64,000 nt of DNA from Lewinellaceae bacterium. GTDB lineage: Bacteria; Bacteroidota; Bacteroidia; Chitinophagales; Saprospiraceae. Below the pieces are notes generated by a model, which did no database searches, was not told where the DNA came from, and worked only from the letters and a program-made list of their open reading frames with translations. The stretch covers positions 352,846 to 416,845 of the forward strand of contig JACJYE010000006.1 in assembly GCA_020636255.1 (NCBI GenBank), in the 5' to 3' direction. Shown piece after piece: positions 26,110-37,400 of this stretch; position 1 is the first letter of the stretch; each line of letters starts with the position of its first letter. Position numbers and translations under genes: made by a program.

Positions 26110-28404
26110 TTACGGCCTGCGGCGGCGCAGCAACAAGCCGATCAATAACAGGATCAGAGCGAGGATCACCCAGATCAGCCATCCGGGCAAACCAAGGCTG
26201 ATGAGCCAGCACTTTATCCGCTGGATAATATTGCCGGCCCCCAGGCAGTCTACGCTGGATATCTTACCTTCGAAGACCGGCTTACCCAGGATCGAGAGGC
26301 TGCCTTTAACAGAAGGGGCGCCCTGAACCCGGATGGTGTAGGAACCATCCTGGTTGTCCTGAACATCGAGGAGCTGGCTGTCTTCGGAATCCCAGGTAAT
26401 GGCATTGCCATTGGCGGGCCCCACGAACTTACCATACACCGTAATGGGCCGCATAGTAATGGTAGTCACATTCGCACCAGCATCAAACGTATAGGACAGG
26501 ACGGACTGGGCCGCGTCGATCTCTCCAAAGGTGACGTATTTACTCTCCGTATGTATCCGAAGGATCGTGCCACCGCCTGGCGATGTCCCCTCCATGATAT
26601 AAAGGATCTGGTAAATACCCGATAGGTCTACCTGCCCGAAAGTACCCGTATACTGCCCGTTACCCTGGTGAGACAGGGTAATGGACTGTTCATCAGGCAG
26701 CAACTGGGCTACGAAATTGGGGTCACTTTCCAGTAGCGACTGGTATTTCTGCATACCCGGAGAACCGGCATCCGGGTCGGAGTTGACATCGACGACCAGA
26801 TCATTTCGGGCCAGCAGGTCGCCCAGGTCGTCACCGGGTTTGAACACGATAGCGCGGACTGTGGCGTCTGTAATGGGGTCGCCGCCATAACTCATGTTCA
26901 CGTCAAAGCCAATATCGTCACCAACGGATGGTATCCTCGGGCTCGAGCTGGCGGTATAGTCCAGGCTGTGGTCGTTAACGATGACCGACATGGTGTAACT
27001 GCCCTTATAGAACTGGTCGCTCTGGGCAAACTGCACCGTCCACATACCTTGAGGCGACTGGCCGCTGGACGCGAAATTGAAAGACAAAATGACGGAATTG
27101 GTGTAGTTGCCTACAAACCTCGGCTGGGCGAATTGCATGACATTGGCGCCATCCTTCTGGACTACAAAACGCGAAAGGAGCTGGATCAGGGACGGGATCT
27201 CGAACTTGCGGTTGAAGATCAGCTCGATCATGGGCCCGCTCACGCCTTCATTGACCGGAAACTGGGCAAGGGTGACCACGCTGTTTCCCGTACTCAGCTC
27301 ACCTGACGAGAAGTTGATGTTCTGAGGGCTGTAATCGTGCAACATATCGATGAAGGCCTGGTTGAAAACGGCGTCGATATTGCCGATCAATGTACCTCCC
27401 GAGCTGTTGAATGAATTGCCGTTAGAAGTGATGAGGTAGGAACCGCGATGCTCTCCAGCCAGGTTGAGCAAGGTGGTATGGTCCAGGCCGGCAGGGCTGC
27501 CGATACCCACCGTGAATATCTGCTTCGTACCCGGCTGGGCAGGATAGGAAGACAAGATGTCAGCAGCACCTATTTGACGCCCGTTGCTGTTTACCTGTGG
27601 TGCCACGTTCTGTTCGCCATCCGTAAAGAGCAGGACTGTCTGAATATGATCCGGGTCGGATAGTTTACCCAGGCCATCGCTCAGGCCGGGGCCCATCGCC
27701 GTAGCGCCTCCCGGCGACTGGCTGTTCAGTTCAGTAGAGACCGTGCCCGGGGCCGCATTATCGAGCGGGATCAGAGGAGTCGGAAAGCGGGTGGCATCCG
27801 GTTGCAGAACCCCGGAATGGAAATACGTCAGGCCCACCCTGTCCCCATTCGTGCGGATGGCAGGATCGGCCAGTTTGTTCATATAGCTGTTCACCGCATT
27901 TTTCAGGGCATCCCAGCGAGTGGCAGCAGGCGGCGTCACATTGGTAGACCAGCCCATACTACCCGAGCGGTCTAGCACCAGCACGACATCGGCAGCTCTG
28001 CGTTCACTGATCGTGAGGGTAAAGTCTTTGGTTACGTTCGTAGCGCCATCGGTTACCGTCACCCGGATATCGTAATCGTTGGGGTTGTCGTCGGCACTCG
28101 ACGGCGCTCCGGATACGGTACCGTCGGCATTCAAAACGAGGTCGGTGTTATTGATATCAGGCCCCAGAGAGCCCGGAACCTGCTCCCACGACCAGTTATC
28201 AAAGGCAGCGTCATCGACCTGAAACTGAAAAGCTCCTCCTTCGTAGGCTTCACCTACGAAGCCATCGGGCAGTGGGGAGGTAGTCGTGATCGTCTGAGCG
28301 GCCAGTCCAAAGCTCAGGCATAAGAAGGTTAGCAATGCCAGAAATGGTTTCCGGCTGATCAGTTTTCGGGGGGTCGGCAAGGTACAGACATATTGTGTTC
28401 TCAT
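26110..28404 (-). CDS. Exported VWA-domain protein with C-terminal membrane anchor
   Basis: 764 residues from MRTQYVCTLPTPRK. An N-terminal signal (PFLALLTFLCLSFGLAAQ) is followed by an Ig/cadherin-like module with PSSADDNPNDYDIRVTVTDG. Next comes a von Willebrand A domain with the MIDAS motif DRSGSMG and the later TDGEQN and GIGSPAG. After a long beta-rich stretch, a single membrane span near the C-terminus (WLIWVILALILLLIGLLL) ends in RRRRP, leaving the VWA part outside the cytoplasm. It sits between the tape measure and the first cargo gene on the same transcript. It lacks the FF tag, so it is probably not cargo and may anchor or dock the particle at the producing cell's membrane (inference). 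Confidence 0.85.
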   Translation of the reverse strand: MRTQYVCTLPTPRKLISRKPFLALLTFLCLSFGLAAQTITTTSPLPDGFVGEAYEGGAFQFQVDDAAFDNWSWEQVPGSLGPDINNTDLVLNADGTVSGAPSSADDNPNDYDIRVTVTDGATNVTKDFTLTISERRAADVVLVLDRSGSMGWSTNVTPPAATRWDALKNAVNSYMNKLADPAIRTNGDRVGLTYFHSGVLQPDATRFPTPLIPLDNAAPGTVSTELNSQSPGGATAMGPGLSDGLGKLSDPDHIQTVLLFTDGEQNVAPQVNSNGRQIGAADILSSYPAQPGTKQIFTVGIGSPAGLDHTTLLNLAGEHRGSYLITSNGNSFNSSGGTLIGNIDAVFNQAFIDMLHDYSPQNINFSSGELSTGNSVVTLAQFPVNEGVSGPMIELIFNRKFEIPSLIQLLSRFVVQKDGANVMQFAQPRFVGNYTNSVILSFNFASSGQSPQGMWTVQFAQSDQFYKGSYTMSVIVNDHSLDYTASSSPRIPSVGDDIGFDVNMSYGGDPITDATVRAIVFKPGDDLGDLLARNDLVVDVNSDPDAGSPGMQKYQSLLESDPNFVAQLLPDEQSITLSHQGNGQYTGTFGQVDLSGIYQILYIMEGTSPGGGTILRIHTESKYVTFGEIDAAQSVLSYTFDAGANVTTITMRPITVYGKFVGPANGNAITWDSEDSQLLDVQDNQDGSYTIRVQGAPSVKGSLSILGKPVFEGKISSVDCLGAGNIIQRIKCWLISLGLPGWLIWVILALILLLIGLLLRRRRP

Positions 28405-28433
28405 GATAATATGGTTTTCGTCATGAATTCGGT

Positions 28434-30062
28434 TCAGGCCCAGTCTACATACAGGTTTTCCTGCATCCACGGCAGGCGGATGATGGAAAACCCCCAGGGC
28501 AGTTGATCTAAAAGAATATCCTGCGGCTTTTTTTCTACGGTTAACTTCCAGCTCTTGTCCTTTCGCTGGAGCTTGCCTTCGCGTTGGAGGAAATTGGCCC
28601 GAAGGGCGTCAATGGAGCTGCCCCGCAGCGCTTTCCAATGGCCTACGACGGCCGTAAGCAGTTCGTCAGCTGCTTCCTGTTCGGCCTCTTCCAGTACGAG
28701 GCCGGCCACGTCTATTGGATACCGTAGTTCTAATCCGCACAGAATTTTGTTAAGGCTTAGCGTGTATTCAGGTGGTTGCAGGGACTTTCCCGCCAGGTAT
28801 TCCAGCAGCAGCACCGCTTTCTGATGGTTTTCTTCACCGGCAAAGGCATGGCCCTTCACCCACTTCAGCGAGCGCAACAGTTCAGCAATAAAAGGATGCA
28901 GCAACACCAGCCCTGCATTCTCGATATAAATGCTTTCACCTTCCTCCGGATGTGTGCTTTTGGGGATGCTGCGCTGAGGGTTATCTGTTTCCGTAACTTC
29001 TGCATGCCCATTGGCCCCGGCCTTATCGCCAGGCTTGGAGCCTTTTGATCGTCCATCTTCCCGGCCTACAGCGGGCCTGTCACTCTTCCGGATGCCGCGC
29101 TTTTCTATTTCCGCCCGAATGCGGGACAATATTCCCTGATAAAGGCCCTGTGATAAAGCACCCTTTTTACCGGAAGCCCGATCCATGGCATCTTCAAACC
29201 AAGCGCTGAAAGCCAGGCCCGAGCGGCGGCATTCTGCTTCCAGGAAGAGGAACAGCCTGGAATAGTAGTTTTCCGCAACCCCCATTAGGGCCATCTCCAG
29301 GAGCAGGCGAACGGCCCGGCGGGAGAAGCCCTCCGAAACCCAGGGTTCCTCGTTCAGCCCGTCGAGGAATAGCCCCACATTGGCCAACACCTGACGGGGT
29401 TCGCCGCCCAGCTCGGGAAGCAGCTCACGGAAAACATTCCAGAGGAAACCTACTGAAAAACCGTATAATAGCCTTTTAAAGGCCTGCTCGTCCTGCCGGG
29501 CCAGTTGCATCAACTGCCGGCCGAAGCCCGGGGCCAGCTTCAGCTGAGGCTCTAACAAAGTAGCTTCGGCATGAAATGGGCCTATGGCAGCAAAAGCGGT
29601 TGCGCCTGCCCACCAGGGAAGGTATCCTCTGGAAAGGTAGAACAACAGGGCATCGAGGCTACTCCTGCCCTGCCTTTTATCACCGATCAGCTGTGCTTCC
29701 GCATCGGGATAGGCCGCGCTGCCACGGGTGAAAGCCGATCGGCCGTGCTGTCCCTCTGTTGCGGCCCTGGCCAGTATCCTTTCCAGCGCTCCGATCAGCC
29801 TATCCGGCAGCTGATCGCGTAGTTGCGACTCCCTGAAGTGCCCGAGGTCGACTTCCAGGCGTTCGATGGTGATCGTTGAACCGGAGGGCACCTTTTCATC
29901 CAGCCATTTTTCGAGGGCAGGCCATAGCCTATCCCTGCACAGCGTTTCCACCAGCCGCTGCGCACGAATGGCGGTGTTGTCATCAGGACAGCTGAGCTCA
30001 ACGGCCTGGTTTTCGATGATATGTTGTTGTCCGGCCAATGTATCAGGGTATGGATAGGTCAA
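28434..30062 (-). CDS. Contractile injection system tape-measure protein (Pvc14-like)
   Basis: 542 residues. The N-terminus has the signature of the CIS tape-measure family: QQHIIENQAVELSC, then a Leu-rich helix, then TITIERLEVDLGHF. A central helical domain (LLFYLSRGYLPWW) and the C-terminal conserved block ENAGLVLLHPFIAELLRSLK and LLLEYLAGK are also present. In PVC this protein sets tube length and fills the particle lumen. Its ATG lies 20 nt inside the end of the upstream baseplate gene; no better start is available. Confidence 0.88.
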   Translation of the reverse strand: MTYPYPDTLAGQQHIIENQAVELSCPDDNTAIRAQRLVETLCRDRLWPALEKWLDEKVPSGSTITIERLEVDLGHFRESQLRDQLPDRLIGALERILARAATEGQHGRSAFTRGSAAYPDAEAQLIGDKRQGRSSLDALLFYLSRGYLPWWAGATAFAAIGPFHAEATLLEPQLKLAPGFGRQLMQLARQDEQAFKRLLYGFSVGFLWNVFRELLPELGGEPRQVLANVGLFLDGLNEEPWVSEGFSRRAVRLLLEMALMGVAENYYSRLFLFLEAECRRSGLAFSAWFEDAMDRASGKKGALSQGLYQGILSRIRAEIEKRGIRKSDRPAVGREDGRSKGSKPGDKAGANGHAEVTETDNPQRSIPKSTHPEEGESIYIENAGLVLLHPFIAELLRSLKWVKGHAFAGEENHQKAVLLLEYLAGKSLQPPEYTLSLNKILCGLELRYPIDVAGLVLEEAEQEAADELLTAVVGHWKALRGSSIDALRANFLQREGKLQRKDKSWKLTVEKKPQDILLDQLPWGFSIIRLPWMQENLYVDWA

Positions 30063-33000
30063 TAATGAGGTTCAGTATCTGGAGAAAGCGGATGAGTTCG
30101 TTCTCCCGTTCCGGCGGATAAACCGAGCTGACGATCAGCCAGCGCCGGTATGCCTGTTCAAAGGCCGACAGGTCATCTTCGTCCAGCCAGAAGATGTTCA
30201 GCGCTACGTGCGCAGGGGCTTCCTGGCGGATCACTTTTTCAGCGAAATTCCGGAAATCGGGGTCGCCATAGCGCAACGGGACGGCAGCTGTGCCAGGGTC
30301 GCCAGGCTCCAGCCCGGAAGGCAGGATCACCGTCAGGCGAAATGAGTATGGGTCCTGCGTTGGCGTGTCTTCTGAATCGATGAAGGCAGGCAACAGCGAC
30401 TGCACCTGGCTGGTGGTTGGCCTTAGCAACAGGTGCTCTATGAGGTAAGCCCCTTCCCGGCTGAATTTTTCGAAAATAAAAAGACAAAGGGCATCGCGCG
30501 CGGCCAATGCATCTTCCCGGGTATTGAAAACCGCTTCGCTGATCGCCAGCACGCTGCTGTTGCCCAACAATCGAAAACGGTACTGGCCGGGTACAGGCTG
30601 AAATATTTCGTAGTTGTCTTCTATTATCCCCAGTGCCATCACCTGAGCGATGCCGCCCTGCACACCCGGCGCATCCGGATAGGGGTTCAGCGGGTCTGCG
30701 TTCAGCAGCGCTGTTCCAGCCTCATCGCTGAGGGTAAAGAAAAATTCACCGGGGTTGGGGTTCTGTATGCTGAAATAATCCATCGGCGGCTCCAGCAAGA
30801 GGCGCTGTCGCGCCGATTTCCATCCCAGTTGGTGCCCGATACGGTATTGCAGGCCGGATACATTATCCGTATCCCAGACACCGATCAAGGTACCCGCCAG
30901 TTCGACAACCGCATCAGCGCCCGACTGAGCTTCATCGGCTGAAGCGAATACTCCGGATGAAGAGGCTATGGCTACGCCCCCTGGTGCGTCGAGCAGTTCA
31001 AAAGCGAAGTCCGTACCGCCTGCCGGCACGACATTATAAAGACCGGGCCTTGTCAGCCGGTGGTAGTGTTCGATAAATCGGCCTAATGCATCTTCAGGGC
31101 TGGCCTCAGCCTGTGCAGAGGACAGCAGCGGTTCCATATCCGGTGTTTGCAGGGCCCAGCGGTACACGATGGGGCCGCCGCCCTCCGGTTCTATGCGCAG
31201 TAGTGTATTGCGGTGATAATCGAAACCCTGCCCTCTGTTCATGCTCACTTTGGGGATCTCGCCCAACAGGAGGGATTTGCCTCTGATAAGCTGTGCCTGG
31301 GAAGTCAAACGGAGCTGAAGGGCCTCATCGGGTGTAGATGCCGCTTTCTGGGCCAGCGCCTGGGCCACCCGGGCGCGTTCAGAAAAATCCTCGCCGAAAC
31401 GGGCCGACAGATGGCTCAGCACCCGGTTCCTACGGTCCAGAAAGGTGTTCCTGCTCTCCCCGATATCATTCAGCAGTAGCCGGTAATCGTTTTCTTCATC
31501 CTGAAGAAAATCAGCCCAGCTCAGGCCGGATATGGTAAAATCTTTAAGCAGGGCCGATATGCCCGGGACTTCGTACAGCGGCTGGCTGAAATAGGTCTGT
31601 TCCTGATCAGGGCCGATAGCAAAGAGGGACTTTACGTGGGCCAGCTGCGACAGGTAGTTGGCGAGTATCTGTTCAAAAACCGCCAGGAACCCCTTGAGCT
31701 GGCGGGTGAAGGCCCTACGGGATTCCGGGGCCCTGTCGTCCAGCCCTTCTTTGCCAATACCGTAAGCAAGCGGAAAATCGTGCTGAATGGAATAATAGTC
31801 TTCCAGCGCGACAGGCTGCCCGGTGGGTAGCGCCCGGCTCAGCCCGGTTACCGGCACTTCCGGCGCCGGCTGCGGAATGCCTATATCCGACAGGCTCTCA
31901 TCTTCGATGAGCCTGCCATCCTGAAAAAAGCGAATAATGGATTTGGAAGTGCTTAGCTTGGGCTTGTACGTATCGCTCAGGTTGAGCTTCAGGCAGTTGC
32001 GCACGCCATTGGCAATGCGCTGGTTGTTGATGTAATTGCTGATCTGCAGGTTCTTGACCGAAACGATCCGCTGATCGGAAGGCAGCCCAGCGTCGTCATT
32101 GATCTCGCTGATGATGCGGAACAGGTCGGAAACGTAGATGATCTGGTCCGCTGTTTTATTGAAGCGCTCGTTGCCCAGAAGGCTGTTGGAATCGATAAAG
32201 CCATGCCGGAGCAGCGGCCCTTCGAATACCTCGTCTACGGTGTAGCCCTTTTCCAGCATTTCCGACAAACTGTAAAATCGTATGCGCGGCGAAAGGAAAT
32301 CGTCGATCCGGCGGTAGATCTCTTCTAGCACGTAGTGAATGTCCGTCCCCGGCAAGATCTCGATATCGCATTCAAGAGCTATTTCCTGGGTGCGCACCGT
32401 GCGGAAGCGGTATACGTCTTCGCACAAATTCCGGTTGGTGTTGAAAGCCTGCTGAATATCGCGGATCACTGCGATGGTATCTTCTACCCGTTGATTAAAA
32501 GCGACGGCCAGGTTGGAGGCGTCGGCCCGTTCCAGTTCGGCGATGATGACCAGCTCCAGCGCCGGCCGGTCGGCCGGAATGATGGCCGGGATAGCCTTGA
32601 TGCGCAGCGGGATCTGGTCGACATAACTACTGCCGGTATAGGGCACCGATAGCGCCGCCAGGTAATCGTTAAAATTCGTAGAATCCGTAGGGGTAAGCTC
32701 ATCGCCGGCGCCTCCCAGCAGTTGTATGTTCGACGTATCCACCTCCATACCATAAGGGCGGGCGGACGGCAGCTCATCCCAGTAGGGGAAGGTCACTTCA
32801 ATGCGGTATTCGGTACCGTTGACGGCAGGCAGCACGGCGGCAAAAAGGTTGGAATTCAGGGCATCCTCTTTAAACTCCAGCAGGATGTCGTACAGGCCGT
32901 TCAGGTAAACCGGGCTACCTGCGGTAAAGGACAGGGAATCGGTGCTCTCGTCGAAATAGAGGGGTGGTGATATTTCGGTAGCGGGTGTCAGCCATGCATT

Positions 33001-33366
33001 GCGAATGGCATCCTGGTCGATGAGCAGTTTGCGGTAATCCAGGAAAGTCAGCGGCGCGTTGGGCAGGATGCGTTCGGCAGGATAAAACCCCAGCGCGTCG
33101 ATATCGAGCTGCCCGGAGATACCCGCCAGCAGGTTAGCCACATCCTGGTTGGTGCGAAAGCCCAGGTCCGTCAGCACGTAACACAAGGCCTCGAGGATGG
33201 TGATCCCGGGGTCGTGGATATTGTGGTCGGTCCAGGTCTTCGAAGCCAGGCTCTGGATATACGCCAGGCCATCCTCCCGAAGGCGGGCGTAATCCATCGT
33301 AACCAGGGGCGGCGCTGCGCGGCTGATCAGCAGAGGAGCTTCTGTATCTTGGATACCGTTGGGCAT
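30043..33366 (-). CDS. Baseplate wedge protein (Pvc12-like)
   Basis: 1107 residues. The N-terminal WTDHNIHDPGITILEALCYV block is characteristic of the Afp12/Pvc12 class of eCIS wedge proteins. With baseplate J it should form the wedge ring around the spike. The C-terminal ~100 residues (SFRLTVILPSGL ... RRWLIVSSVYPPEREN) are also typical. It ends overlapping the tape-measure gene and begins 29 bp after the fibre gene, so assembly components remain adjacent. Confidence 0.87.
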   Translation of the reverse strand: MPNGIQDTEAPLLISRAAPPLVTMDYARLREDGLAYIQSLASKTWTDHNIHDPGITILEALCYVLTDLGFRTNQDVANLLAGISGQLDIDALGFYPAERILPNAPLTFLDYRKLLIDQDAIRNAWLTPATEISPPLYFDESTDSLSFTAGSPVYLNGLYDILLEFKEDALNSNLFAAVLPAVNGTEYRIEVTFPYWDELPSARPYGMEVDTSNIQLLGGAGDELTPTDSTNFNDYLAALSVPYTGSSYVDQIPLRIKAIPAIIPADRPALELVIIAELERADASNLAVAFNQRVEDTIAVIRDIQQAFNTNRNLCEDVYRFRTVRTQEIALECDIEILPGTDIHYVLEEIYRRIDDFLSPRIRFYSLSEMLEKGYTVDEVFEGPLLRHGFIDSNSLLGNERFNKTADQIIYVSDLFRIISEINDDAGLPSDQRIVSVKNLQISNYINNQRIANGVRNCLKLNLSDTYKPKLSTSKSIIRFFQDGRLIEDESLSDIGIPQPAPEVPVTGLSRALPTGQPVALEDYYSIQHDFPLAYGIGKEGLDDRAPESRRAFTRQLKGFLAVFEQILANYLSQLAHVKSLFAIGPDQEQTYFSQPLYEVPGISALLKDFTISGLSWADFLQDEENDYRLLLNDIGESRNTFLDRRNRVLSHLSARFGEDFSERARVAQALAQKAASTPDEALQLRLTSQAQLIRGKSLLLGEIPKVSMNRGQGFDYHRNTLLRIEPEGGGPIVYRWALQTPDMEPLLSSAQAEASPEDALGRFIEHYHRLTRPGLYNVVPAGGTDFAFELLDAPGGVAIASSSGVFASADEAQSGADAVVELAGTLIGVWDTDNVSGLQYRIGHQLGWKSARQRLLLEPPMDYFSIQNPNPGEFFFTLSDEAGTALLNADPLNPYPDAPGVQGGIAQVMALGIIEDNYEIFQPVPGQYRFRLLGNSSVLAISEAVFNTREDALAARDALCLFIFEKFSREGAYLIEHLLLRPTTSQVQSLLPAFIDSEDTPTQDPYSFRLTVILPSGLEPGDPGTAAVPLRYGDPDFRNFAEKVIRQEAPAHVALNIFWLDEDDLSAFEQAYRRWLIVSSVYPPERENELIRFLQILNLIIDLSIP

Positions 33367-33395
33367 ATCAGCTGTATTTACAATGAATAGAAATC

Positions 33396-34388
33396 CTATT
33401 GTGCGCCTTCAACCTGAAGGGCCTTTTCGAGCTCAGCAACCCGCCCCGTCAACTGCTTGACGGCATTGATGAGCAGGGCGATAAGGGCATTGGGGTCGAC
33501 GCCGAGCAAAGTGGATGGGGCTTCGTCGCCGGGGTTTAACAGGGCCTGAAAAGTGGGCGCTGCCTCCGGCAGGGCCGCCCGGACGTTCTGTGCCGACAGG
33601 CCTATCTGTTGCCCGTTCTGCGGGATGCCGCCTTTGCCGTTATAGGAAAACCGGATGGGGTTGAGCCTGAGCAGGGTTTCCAGCCCCAGTTCCAGGGGGC
33701 GGACCCCCTCTTTCAGCCGCTCATCGGACGGAATATTGGAAGCGGTGACGGTGCCCGTTACGCTAAGGTTGCCCCGGATGGTGACGGACACCTGGCTGGC
33801 GCCTGCGCCGCCCATATTGATATTGCCCCCGAAGCGCTGGATATCCAGGTCGCCGGCCGTGAAGCCGCCGACGCCGGATACATTGCGCACGACGATCTCG
33901 TTGTTGTCCATGATCATGTGGGTGCCGCCCAGGGTACCCAGGGTGAGGTATCCCCGGCCGGTGGCGCCTATAGCGTTCATGCTGTTGCCGTTCTCGATGT
34001 GCAGGGCAGTATTGGGGCTGCTGGTGCCGATCCCCACCCGGCGCTGGTTATTGGAAGTCCCGGCGCCATAGTGTGCGTTATTGCCGTCGAGCTGCCAGAT
34101 GGTGTCCCCTCCGCCGCCGCCTGAGCCCAGTTCTTCCCAACTCGTACCGTTGAACCCCTGAAACTGGCTGCCATTCCAACGAATGTAGCCTCCTTCCGTC
34201 GGGTCCGTAGGCTGATTGCCCACTTTGACGGCCCCGCTGACCAGCAGGTTTTTGTTCACATCCACATTCACGCCGTCATCGATGCTATTCAGGTAAGACT
34301 CGATAAAGTCTTCGAAGTTCTTCTGAGTGGGAACGTCCCCGGTCTCGAAAAAGGTTCTGAGAACGCCACGGCTTAATTTGTCCGGCAT
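33396..34388 (-). CDS. Short tail fibre with S74 self-cleaving chaperone domain (Pvc13 position)
   Basis: 330 residues. Residues 1-90 look like an attachment part; a Gly-rich break (GSGGGGGD) and a beta-repetitive shaft (TGRGYLTLGTLGG) follow. The C-terminus is an S74 intramolecular chaperone: the SDERLK motif near 230 supplies the Ser and Lys of the self-cleavage site, followed by LNPIRFSYNG, IGLSAQNVRAALPE and a final coiled coil (LINAVKQLTGRVAELEKAL). S74 domains trimerise phage fibres and then cut themselves off. Its place among baseplate genes fits the receptor-binding fibre, but it is far shorter than typical Pvc13 proteins. Confidence 0.88.
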   Translation of the reverse strand: MPDKLSRGVLRTFFETGDVPTQKNFEDFIESYLNSIDDGVNVDVNKNLLVSGAVKVGNQPTDPTEGGYIRWNGSQFQGFNGTSWEELGSGGGGGDTIWQLDGNNAHYGAGTSNNQRRVGIGTSSPNTALHIENGNSMNAIGATGRGYLTLGTLGGTHMIMDNNEIVVRNVSGVGGFTAGDLDIQRFGGNINMGGAGASQVSVTIRGNLSVTGTVTASNIPSDERLKEGVRPLELGLETLLRLNPIRFSYNGKGGIPQNGQQIGLSAQNVRAALPEAAPTFQALLNPGDEAPSTLLGVDPNALIALLINAVKQLTGRVAELEKALQVEGAQ

Positions 34389-34470
34389 AACATTCGCTTT
34401 TATAATGATTGAATTACAGGTTCACAACGCTAAGCTTCGCAAAATCGTCGATCTTACTTTTTGACAGTTA

Positions 34471-37400
34471 CTAGGTATCGGGCCCGACCTCGAAATTGAT
34501 GCCGACGAACATAAAACCGATGCCCGTCTGCTCAAAGCCGCCTTCGCATTCGTACTCACCGGTGTTCAACACCCGTATACGGTGGCTGGGGGCCGAAATG
34601 AGAATAGAGGCCGGCGTACTGGCCACCACCACCTCCGATGGCCTCCCGACCACGAAAGTGGAACTGATCGCTGCGTTGCCGATGATAAAAGCGCTATCGG
34701 CAAGCGCGGTATATTCATCCTCGAACAGGCTGTCGCTGTCCGTGATCCTGCTGGAATCCAGGATGTGGTATAGCTTAAAGTTGTTGACAAAGTCGACATA
34801 CTCCCGTTTCTCGATGAAGGCCAGGATGTCCGAACGGAAGACCTTCCCGCCGAAGATGATGTCCTGCCCTTCCTCGTAAGCCCAGGGCGAAAGGAAGCGT
34901 TTGATATCCTCGTTCAGTTGGTTGCCGTAGAAACCGGGGTCGTAACCCGGCATAAAGCCCACATCGGCCTCCACCAGGAGTTTTTCGTATATAGGGTTTT
35001 CCACTTCGATGCCGACAAAACCGGATACAAGCGCTTCAAGGTGCGCTTTAATGCGGCTTAGCTCGATACTGCTGGCCTTGGGTTCGAGCGGATTGACGGC
35101 GTATTTGTTACGCAGGTTGGAAATGACGACGAGCGTAACCCGCCCGGGCGCGATGTCAAAAGGGGCAGCGGTGCTGAGCGTATTCTGGAGGCACTTTACC
35201 TTGTAGATCGAAGGGAAAGCCTCCAGTGCCGCTCGTTCGTAATCGTACAGGCCAATAGCCCTGTTCTTGTGTCGCAGGCGCTCGCTGATGCGCTGGTAGT
35301 ACGAGTCGTCGGCCTCGATATCGCGGCCGCCGAAGGAGGCAAAAGGCTGTGAAACGCCTTTTACCGCTGCATCTTTTTGTACGAGCTTTTTTATGGTATC
35401 GGGCGCCAGCGCCAGCTCGGCCTCACCGCCGGGTTCTTCCACCGGCAGGACGGCTTCGGCCGTTACGGCCTGGGTAAGCAGGCGCACGAGCCTATTCACC
35501 CCACCTGTATTCTGGACGACCTGCCCGCGCAGCCAATGCAGGCCCTCGGGCATACGGGTATGAGCCATCGAAGCATTGCGTCCGATGGAGAATTCGATGA
35601 TGCCTGTGGTTTTCAGGTGTTCCGTAGAATCGGACAGCAGGGCCAGCTTGTTCAGCGCTATCCATTGGCTACCTGCCAGGTAGCTCCAGCTGACTTCAGG
35701 AGCAGCAGATAGGCCCTGTTGCGACTGCGTTCCCTCCGCCACCTGTAAGAGGATGCTGAGGTTACGCGGCGGAGAAAAATCCTTCAGGCCGATAAAGAAA
35801 TAACCTTCCGAACTGAATTCGGGAAATATAAAGGGTGCGGCATCTCCCAGTTCATACTGCCCGAAAGGTTCGAGGTGGAAAACTTTACCTGAACCGGTAG
35901 TCGTACCGGGTATGAATTCGGCCTGGGCATCATACCCCAGGCGGATGGAATCGATCGTAGGCGTATAGGGTTCGTTGGGGAATGCCAGTGGGGTATCGTC
36001 GGGGTGGGTAGCATTAAAAATGGCTACACTGGCATAAAGCTTCGGGTATTCCTTATGGCCGAAAGCTGAAAGCCCGTCGACAGGCACGCCGCCGTTCAGC
36101 ACGCCTTCAAAGCGGAAGCGCAGGAATCCGGTGGCGGTGCTATTATCGAATTTGCCGACCGCTTCCAGGCTCTCCATTTTGGGAAAACCAAGATTGGCCG
36201 ACAACTGGATCGCGTTTGTTTCAGTGGCATCGGGGTTCTCAAAAAGGCCCAAAAAGCCCGATGCGGGAGTAAGTTCGTGCCAGGTACGGCCCGCCAGGGC
36301 GGCAGCCGACATTTTGAAGCTCTCATTGTTCAGTGCGCTGACATCGTACCCTCCATAATAATCGTTGAAAGAAGCCGGAGCATCCTGCCAGTCGATATCG
36401 ACAAAAATGTTCTGGATGTTTTTCTTGAATATTTCGGGATGCCCTAAATAAAAGGTGCTGCCGACAGCAGGCACCGCCCCGAAGGGCGTAAAAGGCCCGC
36501 CGGCATCCAGCAGCGACTGGTTGTTCTGTACGGTGACGTCGGTGATATCGCGCACCGTAGCTTTGACGCTCACCTTACCGAGCTGTAAGTAACTGAGCTC
36601 TTTGTATGGATAGAAGCTGGCATCCCGGTTCAGCGTGAGTTTCATCACGGGGTGCGCCGTATTGAAATGCTCCTGATGGATATCTTCCTGATAGGGCGCC
36701 ACCGGGCTGTAGGAAGGCGGGATGTCCACCAGCGCAAATAGTTTCTTGGTATATGAAATGCTGTCTGGCGGGGGGAATTTCTGGCTTTCGGTAATGGGTG
36801 TCACGGTATTGATAAAAGACTCACCCAGGAACACATTATTCAGGTTATACGTCACCGTGCGCAGTTCGGTGTTTACCTGCCCGGTATCACGGTTGATCAA
36901 CTGCGTCGTTTCCAGCACAATGATCTGGCCCTGGCTGAAGTTCACTTCCGATGCCGTGCGAAAGACGGTAGTTTGAGCCCCGCTGGTTGAAAACTGCTCC
37001 TGGTCCGTCAGCAGGCGGGCATCCACTGCCAGAGGGCCCGTCCAGCCTTCGGCGCCGGTAAAAGACACCTGAAAGAGTTGTCGGTAGTTGCGGCTGGCCG
37101 GCGTATCCGTATCGACAGGAAGGCTGTCGATGCGGACAGTAAGGCTGCGCTGGCCTTCGGCCATGTGGAGGATAGGGCCGGCAACCGCAAGCCCCAGGCT
37201 AACGGGCATCATATTCTTCCTGCCTTCGGGCAGGCTGCCCTGGCTTTCACCGAATGCAGGCCATAGCGGGGCATCGTCGAACGGGGCGCCCTGCCCGTCG
37301 GCAGAATCAGCCTGAGCAGCAGCATATAACTTGAACTCATCGGCGGGATCAACAAAGATGCTTTTCAGGCTTTCAATGCCTGCCTTGTTGATCACGATCT

